Position numbers and translations under genes: made by a program. From positions 1 to 51,860 of the forward strand of contig JAHHHM010000034.1 in NCBI GenBank assembly GCA_019359355.1: a stretch of DNA of 51,860 nucleotides. The letters are read 5' to 3'. The stretch comes from Microcoleus vaginatus WJT46-NPBG5. Lineage in GTDB: Bacteria > Cyanobacteriota > Cyanobacteriia > Cyanobacteriales > Oscillatoriaceae. Each line of letters starts with the position of its first letter. The stretch's first letter is position 1. Shown piece by piece: positions 1-8,263 of the stretch. The notes under the pieces are model-generated. The model did no database searches. It was not told where the DNA came from and saw only the letters and a program-made list of their open reading frames with translations.

Positions 1-249
1 CACCGCAGTCCCGTCAACTGCTTGGTCAATATCGTTTGTGGATTGATTGCCTATTGCCACCAACCTAAAAAGCCCTCCATTGCTCTTGAGCACAATTTGC
101 TTCCCTCTGCTTAACCCGAACTCACGTAGAATAGGTGCGATGGCAGCAACCGTTGTGAAAACAACTCCCCAAAAAGTTTTGCTGGCAAAGATACTTTTGG
201 CTTTATGGGTAGATAAGGCGGATTCGTTTCTAGAGGTAGGCGTTTGCAT
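1..249 (-). CDS. Small putative membrane protein, truncated by the window edge
   Basis: An open frame of 83 codons runs from an ATG at 249 to the left edge without a stop, so the C-terminus is missing. After about 20 polar residues comes a hydrophobic stretch ([16 protein letters not shown], near residues 26-41) that could be one membrane segment. It lies downstream of, and on the same strand as, the peptidoglycan-binding gene at 350-838, separated from it by a terminator-like hairpin. I do not recognise a named family. A holin-like or small envelope protein is possible from the hydrophobic segment and the neighbour, but that is inference. Confidence 0.55.
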   Translation of the reverse strand, partial: MQTPTSRNESALSTHKAKSIFASKTFWGVVFTTVAAIAPILREFGLSRGKQIVLKSNGGLFRLVAIGNQSTNDIDQAVDGTAV

Positions 250-299
250 AGATTTGAATTGAATGAAAATTGTTGGGCTGAAGTATTTTAGGATTGAGT

Positions 300-337
300 A
301 AAAATCAGCAGGGGTTATCAAAATCCTGCTGATTTTT
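300..337 (-). terminator. Perfect 13-bp hairpin, probable terminator
   Basis: The arms 300-312 and 325-337 are perfectly complementary around a 12-nt loop. The stem core is GC-rich (CAGCAGG) and ends in A5/T5, so it could terminate transcription in either direction. It sits 12 nt after the stop of the minus-strand peptidoglycan-binding gene. Confidence 0.7.
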
Positions 338-349
338 AACGAGTCTTAA

Positions 350-838
350 TTAGCACCCCATTGGGACAAAAATTTTGCTCATGGCGTACCAAGTCCGAGA
401 ACCAACAATGCCATCAGCGACTAAACCGGCATCTTTCTGGAAACTGCGAACGGCAGCATCAGTGGTTGCGCCAAAGTCTCCGTCCAGCCGGCCCGTGTAG
501 TGACCAGTGATTTGAAGAGTTTCCTGAAGTGTAATCACTGCTTGACCTTTACTTCCGCGTTGCAAAACCGGCATATTAACGGGCGCGCCGGTGTAGAGTG
601 CTTGCCAGGTTAGATTCCCGACAATGCCATCGGCTTTGAGGAAGACGCGGCGCTGAAAAGCTTTCACAATGTCTAAGGTTCTCTGCTCAAAGATCCCATC
701 AATCGTAAGGTAGTAACCCCAGTGGTTGAGGAGCTTTTGCAGTTCTTTAACGGCATCGCCTTTTGATCCGAGTACCAGTTGAGGCTTGTTCAGTTGAGCG
801 GTGGCTTGGGAGGAAATTTGCTTGTCAGTGAGTTGCAT
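350..838 (-). CDS. Protein with two peptidoglycan-binding (PG_binding_1) domains
   Basis: This 162-residue protein is almost entirely two tandem PG_binding_1 repeats, at about residues 21-77 and 92-153. Each has the family signature: a G-S-K-G start, a leucine-rich helix, a DG-x-F/F-G turn, a F-Q-(R/K) helix and the closing D-G-I-V-G-x-x-T-W. Such domains bind cell-wall peptidoglycan and usually target a hydrolase, but no catalytic domain is present. There is no clear signal peptide, which is common for such small cyanobacterial proteins. No good Shine-Dalgarno sequence precedes the ATG. The fold call is firm; the biological role is unknown. Confidence 0.85.
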   Translation of the reverse strand: MQLTDKQISSQATAQLNKPQLVLGSKGDAVKELQKLLNHWGYYLTIDGIFEQRTLDIVKAFQRRVFLKADGIVGNLTWQALYTGAPVNMPVLQRGSKGQAVITLQETLQITGHYTGRLDGDFGATTDAAVRSFQKDAGLVADGIVGSRTWYAMSKIFVPMGC

Positions 839-898
839 AGTTGTTTAACTGGGTTGAATGTCGTCTACATTTCCTAGATTAGGGGGCAACACCCCTCA

Positions 899-1117
899 TC
901 AGAATCGCCCAAGCAGCTCATCAAATTGGAGGGTTTGACAATCGTTCGGTGAGTTCACCCACTGGGATGAGGGCGTTTGATAAAATGCCACAGTATTAGA
1001 TGGATTCGGAATACCAATTTGCGTAATGCCGGCTCCGATGCGGTAACTGTAAGAGAAACAAGGAATACCAGCTTCAGAAAAGAATGCGACGGATGGGAAG
1101 GTTAGGGAGAGGAACAC
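899..1117 (-). CDS. Doubtful small ORF or gene fragment
   Basis: A 72-codon frame starts at GTG 1117 and stops 60 nt upstream of the peptidoglycan-binding gene on the same strand. The composition is plausible for a protein (aromatic residues, an SSQWVNSPNDC segment), but I recognise no family and see no ribosome-binding site. It could be a short real gene, the remnant of a longer one, or chance. Confidence 0.25.
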   Translation of the reverse strand: MFLSLTFPSVAFFSEAGIPCFSYSYRIGAGITQIGIPNPSNTVAFYQTPSSQWVNSPNDCQTLQFDELLGRF

Positions 1118-1253
1118 GAAACTCTACACCGAAAAGAAGGGATTGGGTTGAGAATCCAAACCTCCATCATGTCGCACAATTATTTTTTAAATTGATATAA
1201 GACAAATAACAGAAAACCCTGCTTAATTCTTGCTTTAATTAGTAGAATGGTAT

Positions 1254-1299
1254 AAAAAAAAGGCTGATAATGTGTGCTTTGACAGACATTATCAACCTT
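1254..1299 (-). terminator. Rho-independent terminator of dnaK
   Basis: Read on the minus strand, a 14-bp stem (1299-1286 with 1273-1260, one mismatch or wobble) is followed by eight U residues (1261-1254). It lies about 90 nt downstream of the dnaK stop and has the classical terminator form. Confidence 0.8.
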
Positions 1300-1389
1300 A
1301 AAAAATAAATTAGCTATCTGTTATTTCTGGAGAAGAAGAAAGGAGCGGGTTTTGCTCAAATATTATCGATTTAAACCCGCACCGGCTGA

Positions 1390-3303
1390 CTACTTCGTTT
1401 CAGAAAACTCAGCATCAATCACATCATCTTCGCCACCGGCAGATTTCGGCTCATCGCCGGCACCGTCGGGAGTTGGGCCTTCAGAAGTCTCACCGCCACC
1501 GGCTTGCTGATAGATATTGCTACCGACTGCGTAGAGAGCTTGTTGCAGTTCGCCGGTCAGTGTCTTGATCCGGTCGAAATCGTCCTTGCTGATAGCCTCG
1601 CGCAGGTCTTTAACCAACCCTTCAACCTTGGTCTTATCAGCAGCCTGTACCTTGTCGCCGAGATCCTTGAGCTGCTTTTCAGCTTGGTAAGCTAAAGAGT
1701 CGGCTTGGTTCTTCAGATCAATCTTTTCACGACGTTCCCGGTCAGTTTCGGCATTGCGTTCGGCTTCCTTCACCATCCGATCAACTTCATCATTGGGGAG
1801 GGTAGAAGCGCCGGTGATGCTGATAGATTGTTCCTTGCCGGTGCCCTTATCCTTAGCCGTCACATTCAAGATACCGTTGGCATCAATGTCGAAGGTGACT
1901 TCAATTTGAGGCACACCACGAGGCGCAGAAGGAATGCCATCGAGGCGGAACTGTCCCAGACTCTTGTTGTCGTTGGACATTTCCCGTTCGCCTTGCAGAA
2001 CGTGGATTTCGACGTTGGTTTGACCGTCTACAGCCGTCGAGAACACTTCTGACTTCTTGGTAGGAATCGTGGTGTTGCGAGGGATGATCTTGGTCATCAC
2101 GCCGCCCAAGGTTTCCACACCCAGAGACAGGGGAGATACGTCGAGTAGCAAGATGTCTTTGACTTCGCCGGCAAGCACACCTGCTTGAATTGCAGCACCC
2201 ACGGCAACCACTTCATCTGGGTTCACGCTTTGGTTGGGTTCCTTATTCAGAACGCGCTTCACCAATTCGTGAACAGCAGGAATCCGGGTAGAACCACCGA
2301 CCAGCACCACTTCATCAAGGGCACTCTTATCGATTTTTGCATCGCGCACCGCGTTTTCCACCGGCACGCGGCAGCGATCAATCAAATCGGCACAGAGTTC
2401 TTCAAACTTTGCCCGTGTCAGGGTCATATCCAGGTGTTTCGGGCCATCCTGGGTTGCCGTGATGAAAGGCAGGTTGATTTCAGCTTGCGTAACGCTAGAG
2501 AGTTCGATCTTGGCCTTTTCAGCCGCTTCTGTCAGACGTTGCAGGGCTTGCTTGTCTTTGCGGAGATCGATGCCTTCAGCCTTTTGGAATGAGCCGGCGA
2601 GGTAATCCACGATCTTCTTGTCGAAGTCGTCACCACCCAGGTGAGTGTCACCAGAAGTTGCCAACACTTCAAACACACCGTCGCCCACTTCCAAGATGGA
2701 CACGTCGAACGTACCACCACCCAAGTCAAACACCAAGATGGTTTCGTTGCTCTTCTTGTCTAAACCGTAGGCAAGAGAAGCAGCAGTCGGTTCGTTGATA
2801 ATCCGCAGAACTTCCAAACCGGCAATCTTACCCGCGTCTTTCGTTGCTTGACGCTGGGAGTCGTTAAAGTAAGCCGGCACCGTAATCACCGCTTGGGTAA
2901 CGGTTTCACCGAGGTACTTGCTGGCATCATCTACCAGTTTCCGCAGAACTTGCGCCGAGATTTCTTCCGGGGCAAATTGTTTGCCGGCGGTGGGGCAGTC
3001 AATTTTGACGTTGCCGTTGCCATCCCGCAGGACTTTGTAAGAAACTTCGGTTGATTCATGGGTGACTTCGTCAAAGCGACGCCCGATGAAGCGCTTGACG
3101 GAGTAGAACGTATTTTCAGGGTTCATCACCGCTTGGCGCTTGGCAATTTGGCCAACCAAACGATCACCATTTTTCGCGAAGGCGACAACGGACGGTGTTG
3201 TGCGGAAACCTTCAGCATTCGCGATTACAGTAGGTTTGCCACCTTCCATAACGGCGACGCAAGAGTTAGTGGTTCCTAAATCAATTCCAACAACTTTTCC
3301 CAT
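1390..3303 (-). CDS. dnaK: Molecular chaperone DnaK (Hsp70, DnaK2 type)
   Basis: This ATP-dependent chaperone works with DnaJ and GrpE in the cytosol to fold and rescue proteins. The 637-residue product starts at the ATG at 3303 with [15 protein letters not shown], the phosphate-1 motif of the actin-like ATPase. It carries [15 protein letters not shown] and [12 protein letters not shown] near residue 200, [12 protein letters not shown] near 335, the substrate-binding domain, and a C-terminal lid ending in DDVIDAEF. An upstream in-frame extension of 32 codons exists but begins before the conserved N-terminus, so it was excluded. Length and sequence fit the cyanobacterial DnaK2 class, the principal essential heat-responsive copy. 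A dyad-rich region lies about 115 nt upstream; no CIRCE element (TTAGCACTC-N9-GAGTGCTAA) was seen. Confidence 0.97.
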   Translation of the reverse strand: MGKVVGIDLGTTNSCVAVMEGGKPTVIANAEGFRTTPSVVAFAKNGDRLVGQIAKRQAVMNPENTFYSVKRFIGRRFDEVTHESTEVSYKVLRDGNGNVKIDCPTAGKQFAPEEISAQVLRKLVDDASKYLGETVTQAVITVPAYFNDSQRQATKDAGKIAGLEVLRIINEPTAASLAYGLDKKSNETILVFDLGGGTFDVSILEVGDGVFEVLATSGDTHLGGDDFDKKIVDYLAGSFQKAEGIDLRKDKQALQRLTEAAEKAKIELSSVTQAEINLPFITATQDGPKHLDMTLTRAKFEELCADLIDRCRVPVENAVRDAKIDKSALDEVVLVGGSTRIPAVHELVKRVLNKEPNQSVNPDEVVAVGAAIQAGVLAGEVKDILLLDVSPLSLGVETLGGVMTKIIPRNTTIPTKKSEVFSTAVDGQTNVEIHVLQGEREMSNDNKSLGQFRLDGIPSAPRGVPQIEVTFDIDANGILNVTAKDKGTGKEQSISITGASTLPNDEVDRMVKEAERNAETDRERREKIDLKNQADSLAYQAEKQLKDLGDKVQAADKTKVEGLVKDLREAISKDDFDRIKTLTGELQQALYAVGSNIYQQAGGGETSEGPTPDGAGDEPKSAGGEDDVIDAEFSETK

Positions 3304-3415
3304 AGGGGTGCTTTCGCTCCAATGACTACAAAAACTTTGGCTTGTATCAGCCTGTTTATTTAGGGATACAAATGACTGCGTAAATCGCTTTTGGTTCAAT
3401 CAGCAGTCAATCTGT

Positions 3416-3456
3416 GCTCAGTACACTTTATAAAGTCACATATTTATATACTGAGC
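3416..3456 (-). promoter_or_regulatory. Nested palindromes upstream of dnaK, possible operator or promoter
   Basis: Perfect 8-bp inverted repeats GCTCAGTA (3416-3423) and TACTGAGC (3449-3456) flank a 25-nt AT-rich spacer that contains a perfect 12-bp palindrome, ACTTTATAAAGT (3425-3436). The spacer includes TATAAA-like -10 candidates. The element is 113-153 nt upstream of the dnaK start. This architecture suggests a regulator site overlapping the dnaK promoter, but no known operator consensus was matched. Confidence 0.4.
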
Positions 3457-3515
3457 GCGGTTAGGCTTCTGATGAAGGGGTGGTTACCGTACCTAAGAGA
3501 GGGCGGTTTAACCCT

Positions 3516-3606
3516 ACAGGACTTACGCTTTTCAATCGCGCTTGGGATTGAGGGGAAGAAAGGGAGAAAAATCCTTTATTTCCCCAACTGCTTGCGTAAG
3601 TCCTGT
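3516..3606. mobile_element. 91-bp MITE-like element with 13-bp terminal inverted repeats
   Basis: The ends are perfect inverted repeats: ACAGGACTTACGC at 3516-3528 and GCGTAAGTCCTGT at 3594-3606. The interior has no coding capacity. Termini of the form AGGACTTACGC are familiar from small non-autonomous elements in filamentous cyanobacterial genomes (from memory, not searched). No convincing target-site duplication is seen directly next to the repeats. It sits between dnaK and the small heat-shock gene. Confidence 0.6.
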
Positions 3607-3653
3607 TTTGCCCTGTGGGCGCTTATGCGCTAAATGCCCACAAGTGCGGTAAA

Positions 3654-4253
3654 TTAAGCGGCATTCCAGACATCTTCGGTGACTTCTGCATCTGCCGACG
3701 CAACGACTTTGCTATTCTCAAGAGTCGCTAGGGTGTCGCTTGGAATCGCTGTTTCAGCTTCATTCCCCCTGTCTGCCGGTGCGGGAGTGGCATCTGTTGC
3801 ATCAACAATGTTGACTTTAAACACCTTTGGACGCATAGAGGACTCTTTTGGCAAAGTTAAGGTGAGAATGCCATCTTTGAGTTCCGCTTGCAGTTGCTCA
3901 TTAAGCACCGGCACCGGCAATTCAATCACGCGCTGGAAATTGCCATACCGGAATTCTGTGCGGTAGCGTCCTTGATTATCCGTTTGTTTGTGCTGATGTT
4001 GACCGCTGATCACTACAGCTTGCCGGCTGACTCGCACATCCAAATTTTTGGCTTCGACACCCGGAACTTCCGCACGTAAAATTAACGCGGTTTCTGTATT
4101 TTGCAATTCTATTGCCGGTGTCCAGCTAATACCCGATTCTGAAGCCTTGCCGGTAGGACAATTGCTGGTTTGAGGAAGTCCGAACATACGCTCTAGTTGA
4201 TTTTGCAGGGTAGCAAGTTCGTGCCAAGGTTGCATATACATCCGTGTCATCAT
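3654..4253 (-). CDS. Hsp20/alpha-crystallin family small heat-shock protein
   Basis: An ATP-independent holdase that keeps unfolding proteins soluble for DnaK and Clp. The 199-residue frame was started at the ATG at 4253 because AGAGG (4265-4261) lies 7 nt upstream; an ATG further upstream (4304) lacks such a site. The N-terminus (PWHELATLQNQLERMF) is typical of class A bacterial Hsp20. The alpha-crystallin domain spans about residues 40-140, with the conserved AEVPGVEAKNLDV, FRYGNFQRVIELP and LKDGILTLTLPK. The last 50 or so residues form an unusually long Ala/Glu/Thr-rich tail. A neighbour of dnaK on the same strand, it may share heat induction but has its own upstream region. Confidence 0.92.
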   Translation of the reverse strand: MMTRMYMQPWHELATLQNQLERMFGLPQTSNCPTGKASESGISWTPAIELQNTETALILRAEVPGVEAKNLDVRVSRQAVVISGQHQHKQTDNQGRYRTEFRYGNFQRVIELPVPVLNEQLQAELKDGILTLTLPKESSMRPKVFKVNIVDATDATPAPADRGNEAETAIPSDTLATLENSKVVASADAEVTEDVWNAA

Positions 4254-4453
4254 CGGGTTACCTCTGTTAATAAGATGTGCTTTTTTCCAGCTTGGTTGAA
4301 TCAAGGTTAGAAAGTAAAAGCTTAAAGTTCAAAATGTTGCAGCCTTGCTGCTGGGTAACTTAGATAAAGGGACAGGCTTGTTTGAGGTCTTCACTTCACT
4401 GCTGTCCTCTACTGAATTCCATCTTAAGGAAGCTGAGGGTTTAAAGAATTGGT

Positions 4454-4491
4454 GCAAACCGTAAATTAATAGTTGTATTTGCCGCTCGAAT
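4454..4491. repeat. 38-bp direct repeat, copy 1
   Basis: This copy matches 4622-4659 at 34 of 38 positions; the shared core is GCAAACCGTAAATTA. The unit is itself a partial dyad, with ACCGTAAAT near its left end and a near-complement at its right. It lies in the spacer between the divergent hsp20 and DICT genes. Confidence 0.7.
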
Positions 4492-4621
4492 GCTCAAGCC
4501 CGTAAAATTGGACGTCTAAGGTTATACAAATCCTGCTGCTAGGTGGCAAGGTTCTGGGAATCTGCTTGGCTTGCCGACACTTTTATTTCTTCGGTAGTGC
4601 TGCTTACCAATATAGGGTGCG

Positions 4622-4659
4622 GCAAACCGTAAATTATTAGTTGTATTTACCGTTCAAAT
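4622..4659. repeat. 38-bp direct repeat, copy 2
   Basis: Second copy, 168 nt from the first, with four substitutions. Here the arms ACCGTAAAT and ATTTACCGT pair with one mismatch. The rest of the 4254-5206 spacer (about 950 bp) shows no gene I can support. Confidence 0.7.
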
Positions 4660-5206
4660 TAATTTATTTGCGAAAGCTGGCATTTTGCCCGTCGTTTAAT
4701 TTCCCGGCTAATCCCTTAAGCTGATTCAAACCGGCTGATTGTCAAATTTTTTATTTATTAAAAGACTGCCGATAGTTTAGTAATACGCGGGTGTCAGCCA
4801 TCAGCGGCTAATTAAACCCCTAGATTAATCTCCGAAGTTGGATGAAGCCGGTTAAAAGTTTGGATTATCTTTGATGTTCGGGTGTATTGATCACACTGAA
4901 ACCAAAGCAATCAGATTGAGATGCAAAAATAACCGGACTCTACCGATTATTAAACGGCTCACCCTCAGCAACGCGCACCGGCTCTCATCTGGGAACGAAT
5001 CGTTAAGCTCCCCTACACTTAAATGAGAAGCCGGGACAACTGCCTCTTTATCTGAGAATCCCATCATTCCCTAATCCGGGTGTCCCCAATCCTCTGAAGA
5101 GCCGGTTCACGTCTAAAAGACTTAAATTCAGGCGATCCCGTCATAATTTAAAATGGGATAGTATACTTTTTTTATGCAATAATGTTTTCTCATTTGATGT
5201 AAATAA

Positions 5207-6634
5207 ATGTTAAAAGGCTCTATTGTGCAGCAGCTCGACGCCGCACATCGAACCGGCAAAAGACCTATAAGATTCGGGGTGTATTACAAAAACACTCTAG
5301 TTGCCCTTTGCCACGCCCTAGAGGACTGGATCTTAAGCTCCGCCAGCTCACCTATCGTTATCACGGCATTCCAGCGGGGCAAATGGTATTTGCAAGAGGC
5401 TGATCGCTACAACGATTTGGCGAAAAAGTCTCGCCACGTCGTGATTATGGCAGCACCAGACAGCGGCTTTGCGGAACATCCGACCAGTCAGATGCCAAAC
5501 GTGGATTTAGTTAGCTTAGATCCATCTGACCCGGTGGCTCAAGAGTGGCATTTGATGATTTTGTCGCCGACATATACAGCCGTCGTACTTTGTCAAGAGC
5601 TGTCTGAGGAAGATTATGGGCCGGCCGGCTTCCCCCAAGAAGACCGAGATCGGAAATTTTATGGCTTATGGACATTTGAACCAGAACTCGTAAAAGAAAC
5701 CGTAGAATTAGCAATCGAGCATATCGGTCGCTACAACCCTGAACTGCAGCAAGCCTTAACCGCTCAAGTCCAAGCCATTACCGAGGAAGCTGTTGCAAAG
5801 GAGCGAGATGACCTCAGTGAAATTGTCTCCCGCGTAGTGGAATACTTACAGACGAGTCAGCTTGAATTAACCGGCAGCCTCCCGGACGCTCATTCCTTCT
5901 CCAGCCAACAAGCCCTAGATCGGAACTTGGTTTCTAACGAAATCCAGGCATTTCTGCGAATGGCGCAATTGATGGATCTCGCGGACACCACGAACCCAAT
6001 GGCAGCAGCGGAAGTTGTGGCATTGGCAGAAATGATCGGGCAACTGCTGGATTTACCGGCATGGCAAATGAAGCGGCTGCATCTGGCTGCTTTACTCCAC
6101 CGGCTTGAACCTTTGCAAGGCGTTGAAAGCGTTCTGAGCAGCGGGGATTCCTCGTCAACTGAGGAAGATGGGCCTTGCTGTCCGTTGGTACAGGGAGCAC
6201 AGGTGTTGCGAAGGATGCCGCAATTACGAGCCGTTGCGCGAATCCTTACCCATGAGGCAGAGTGGTGGAATGGAACCGGCTTGCCGGCTGGAATGGCCGG
6301 CGAAGAAATTCCTTTAGAATCGCGAATTTTAGCCTTAGCGGCAGACTTTCAACAGCGAGTGGCACTTCATCGAGGCAATCAACCTGATGACGGTTCAGGC
6401 GGCAATTATGCGGCGCAAGCTTTAGCAGAGTGTCAGGCGCAGCAAGGCGAACGCTGGGACCCCAAACTTGTTGATACCTTGGCGCTTTTGGTGATGGGTT
6501 TACAACAAGGTTTAAGCCTGCCGGTGAGTGCGCCTAACGTGACAGCCGGGATGTGGTTGTTAGATTTCCGGGTCGATGGTGAAGCAAGAACCGGCGAAAC
6601 GAGTGGCACTTACAGCAGCGGAGGGACGCTATGA
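5207..6634 (+). CDS. DICT sensory domain protein with a C-terminal HD-like domain
   Basis: The N-terminal half (about residues 1-185) matches the cyanobacterial DICT domain, a sensor module found with light-, cyclic-dinucleotide- and HD-type outputs. Visible hallmarks are the RFGVYYKNTLVALCHALED start, ITAFQRGKWYLQEADRY, and TAVVLCQEL. Residues 245-420 resemble a degenerate HD-GYP/HDOD-type helical domain: ILTHEAEWWNGTGLPAGMAG parallels the H-E-x-x-G-x-G-Y-P region, but the full set of HD metal ligands is not evident. So it may bind rather than hydrolyse nucleotides. The ATG at 5207 lacks an obvious ribosome-binding site. The stop overlaps the next gene's start by ATGA, indicating translational coupling. 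DICT is confident; the C-terminal assignment is moderate. Confidence 0.8.
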   Translation: MLKGSIVQQLDAAHRTGKRPIRFGVYYKNTLVALCHALEDWILSSASSPIVITAFQRGKWYLQEADRYNDLAKKSRHVVIMAAPDSGFAEHPTSQMPNVDLVSLDPSDPVAQEWHLMILSPTYTAVVLCQELSEEDYGPAGFPQEDRDRKFYGLWTFEPELVKETVELAIEHIGRYNPELQQALTAQVQAITEEAVAKERDDLSEIVSRVVEYLQTSQLELTGSLPDAHSFSSQQALDRNLVSNEIQAFLRMAQLMDLADTTNPMAAAEVVALAEMIGQLLDLPAWQMKRLHLAALLHRLEPLQGVESVLSSGDSSSTEEDGPCCPLVQGAQVLRRMPQLRAVARILTHEAEWWNGTGLPAGMAGEEIPLESRILALAADFQQRVALHRGNQPDDGSGGNYAAQALAECQAQQGERWDPKLVDTLALLVMGLQQGLSLPVSAPNVTAGMWLLDFRVDGEARTGETSGTYSSGGTL

Positions 6635-7275
6635 ATTTGGAAGCGCTGCGATCAGGCAAAGCCAAACAATTTCCAGGGGCAGATTTGGAGGATGAAGACC
6701 TTTCGGATTTAACGCTGAGTGGAATTAATCTTGCCGGTGCTAATTTAGTCGGCACTAATTTTGCCGGTTCCAACCTAGAAAGAGCACGTTTAGACGGCGC
6801 GAATTTGCTCGGTGCACAGCTTGTGAGAGCCGATCTGCGGGCAAATTTGTTAGGAGCAAATTTAATGCAAGCCGACTTAACCGGCGCTGACTTGCGCGGT
6901 AGCAATCTCCGAGGGGCAAATTTAATGGCGGCTAAACTCACAGAAGCTTCTTTTGCCGGCGCTTTTTTAAGCGGGGCAAATTTGATGAACGTGAATTTGC
7001 AAGGAGTTGACTTGCGAAGTGCAGACTTGCGAGGTGCCAATCTCACCGGCGCTAATCTTACTGGCGCTAATTTGAGTCGCGCTGATCTGCAAGGCGCATT
7101 GCTCAGTGATGCCAATTTAGAAGAGGCGGATCTGCGAGGTGCAAATTTAGCCGGGGCAAATCTTTCGGGGGCAAATTTACTTTGTGCTGAGTTGCAGGAT
7201 GCCAACTTGGAAGGGGTTGTGCTGACGGGTGCCTGTTTAGTGGGGACTGCGGTTGCACAGCCGGTATCTCGATAA
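6631..7275 (+). CDS. Pentapeptide-repeat protein coupled to the DICT gene
   Basis: After a leader of about 25 residues, almost the whole 214-residue protein is A(D/N)LxX pentapeptide repeats (runs such as GANLMQADLTGADLRGSNL), predicted to form a right-handed quadrilateral beta-helix. The short C-terminal end carries two cysteines. There is no signal peptide or membrane segment. The start overlaps the stop of the DICT gene (ATGA), so the two are probably made together and may work together. The biochemical role of most cyanobacterial pentapeptide proteins is unknown; the beta-helix could act as an effector or scaffold. A 254-codon antisense frame here is a by-product of the repeats. Confidence 0.9.
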   Translation: MNLEALRSGKAKQFPGADLEDEDLSDLTLSGINLAGANLVGTNFAGSNLERARLDGANLLGAQLVRADLRANLLGANLMQADLTGADLRGSNLRGANLMAAKLTEASFAGAFLSGANLMNVNLQGVDLRSADLRGANLTGANLTGANLSRADLQGALLSDANLEEADLRGANLAGANLSGANLLCAELQDANLEGVVLTGACLVGTAVAQPVSR

Positions 7276-7280
7276 AGATT

Positions 7281-7340
7281 TTTTAACCACAGATGCACGC
7301 AGGTGAATTAGATACTATCTGTATTCATCTGTGGTTTTTT
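7281..7340. terminator. Bidirectional terminator between convergent genes
   Basis: The 15-bp arms 7281-7295 and 7326-7340 (core AACCACAGATG/CATCTGTGGTT) are flanked by A/T runs on both sides, so the hairpin works in both directions. The right arm contains the end of the CPBP gene. The AACCACAGATGCACGCAG wording recurs as a dispersed repeat in many cyanobacteria, and part of it reappears near 43312. Confidence 0.75.
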
Positions 7341-8163
7341 TTCTAGAAACTGTCCACATTGTCAGGGCGAGAGTACCCAAACATAGCACTCCCATGATGC
7401 CGGCTAAAGGATTTCGGTCAATTCCTGTCACCCATTCTGGGACGTTGCCTGAATATCGCACCAGTTGCCCGACATTAATAATGTAAAAGCCCCAAACCAG
7501 GCCGGCATGAAGTCCTATCGGTAAGCCGAGGCGTCCGTTTCGAGAGCGTTTTGCCCAAACTAAAGTTAAACCTAGCACCAGCAGTCCCACAAATGTCGGC
7601 CACGTTTTTAAAATCGCTTCCAGTGGTTTAATAAAGTGCAGCAATGCAAATAAGATTGCATCCACCCATAGAGAGACTTTGAGGCTGCAATTCCGATGCA
7701 ATTCATCCAGTAGCCAGCCGCGAAATAGCAATTCTTCGGCAAAACCAATACCGAGAGAAACGATTAAACCTTCTAGGATGACTTGGCGTAAGAAAATAAC
7801 GGAAGCCGGTTGTTGCCAAATGACCCAGCCAAGCAGTCCTTGCAGCACAAACAGCCCTAGTTGGCTTAAAATTCCTGTGGATAAACCTTTTAAAAGGTCT
7901 ATCGCGTTCTGCCTCGTTTTTTCTAAGCCATAGTTGCGTAAAAGGTGGGGTTGCCGGTAAACATAACGCCCCCACAACTGCACGAGGACGATAAATTCCA
8001 CGTACAAAATAACGAGCGTCAGAATATTGACCAAGTTTTGATCGCGGACAAGCCAGTAAATGGGGACGCAGAAGGGCAGCCAGAGGCAAAGTAACGTCAG
8101 CACAAAAATTCCCAGCCGCGCCGGTGCTGGGTAGTGAGCGAGTCTATCGAGGTTGAGTTTCAA
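7315..8163 (-). CDS. CPBP-family intramembrane metalloprotease (CAAX protease/Abi-like)
   Basis: This 282-residue multi-pass protein has about seven or eight hydrophobic segments. It carries the CPBP motifs: FAEELLFRG (E-E-x3-R, near residue 143), a histidine in LLHFI (near 177), and a late GLHAGLVWG. The glutamates and histidines are the expected zinc or water ligands within the membrane. The family includes Rce1-type CAAX endopeptidases and plant SCO4-like plastid proteins. The gene follows clpS on the same strand, separated by a GC-rich hairpin, so a shared transcript is likely. The substrate is unknown. Confidence 0.9.
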   Translation of the reverse strand: MKLNLDRLAHYPAPARLGIFVLTLLCLWLPFCVPIYWLVRDQNLVNILTLVILYVEFIVLVQLWGRYVYRQPHLLRNYGLEKTRQNAIDLLKGLSTGILSQLGLFVLQGLLGWVIWQQPASVIFLRQVILEGLIVSLGIGFAEELLFRGWLLDELHRNCSLKVSLWVDAILFALLHFIKPLEAILKTWPTFVGLLVLGLTLVWAKRSRNGRLGLPIGLHAGLVWGFYIINVGQLVRYSGNVPEWVTGIDRNPLAGIMGVLCLGTLALTMWTVSRKKTTDEYR

Positions 8164-8200
8164 CTGCCGCTGTCAAATTTTGATAGAACCTTGTCCCGCA

Positions 8201-8222
8201 GGGGCGGAGTAGCTACCGCCCC
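8201..8222. repeat. GC-rich hairpin between clpS and the CPBP gene
   Basis: GGGGCGG (8201-8207) pairs perfectly with CCGCCCC (8216-8222) around an 8-nt loop containing TAGCTA. It looks like a short dispersed palindromic repeat and could also stabilise or attenuate the clpS-CPBP transcript. There is no U tract. Confidence 0.6.
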
Positions 8223-8263
8223 CAGAACAAGCATTTAAACGCGCTGTATCTTCAGATTCGCTC

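Noticed and set aside
1504-2798. Several plus-strand ORFs opposite dnaK
   Set aside because: They are shadows of the highly conserved dnaK gene on the other strand.
4254-5206. Hidden gene in the hsp20-DICT spacer
   Set aside because: No frame of useful length or protein-like composition; only repeats were visible.
6534-7298. 254-codon antisense ORF over the pentapeptide gene
   Set aside because: It mirrors the repetitive GCC-AAC-TTG codons of the sense gene and has monotonous Ala/Pro/Lys/Ser composition; no start signal.
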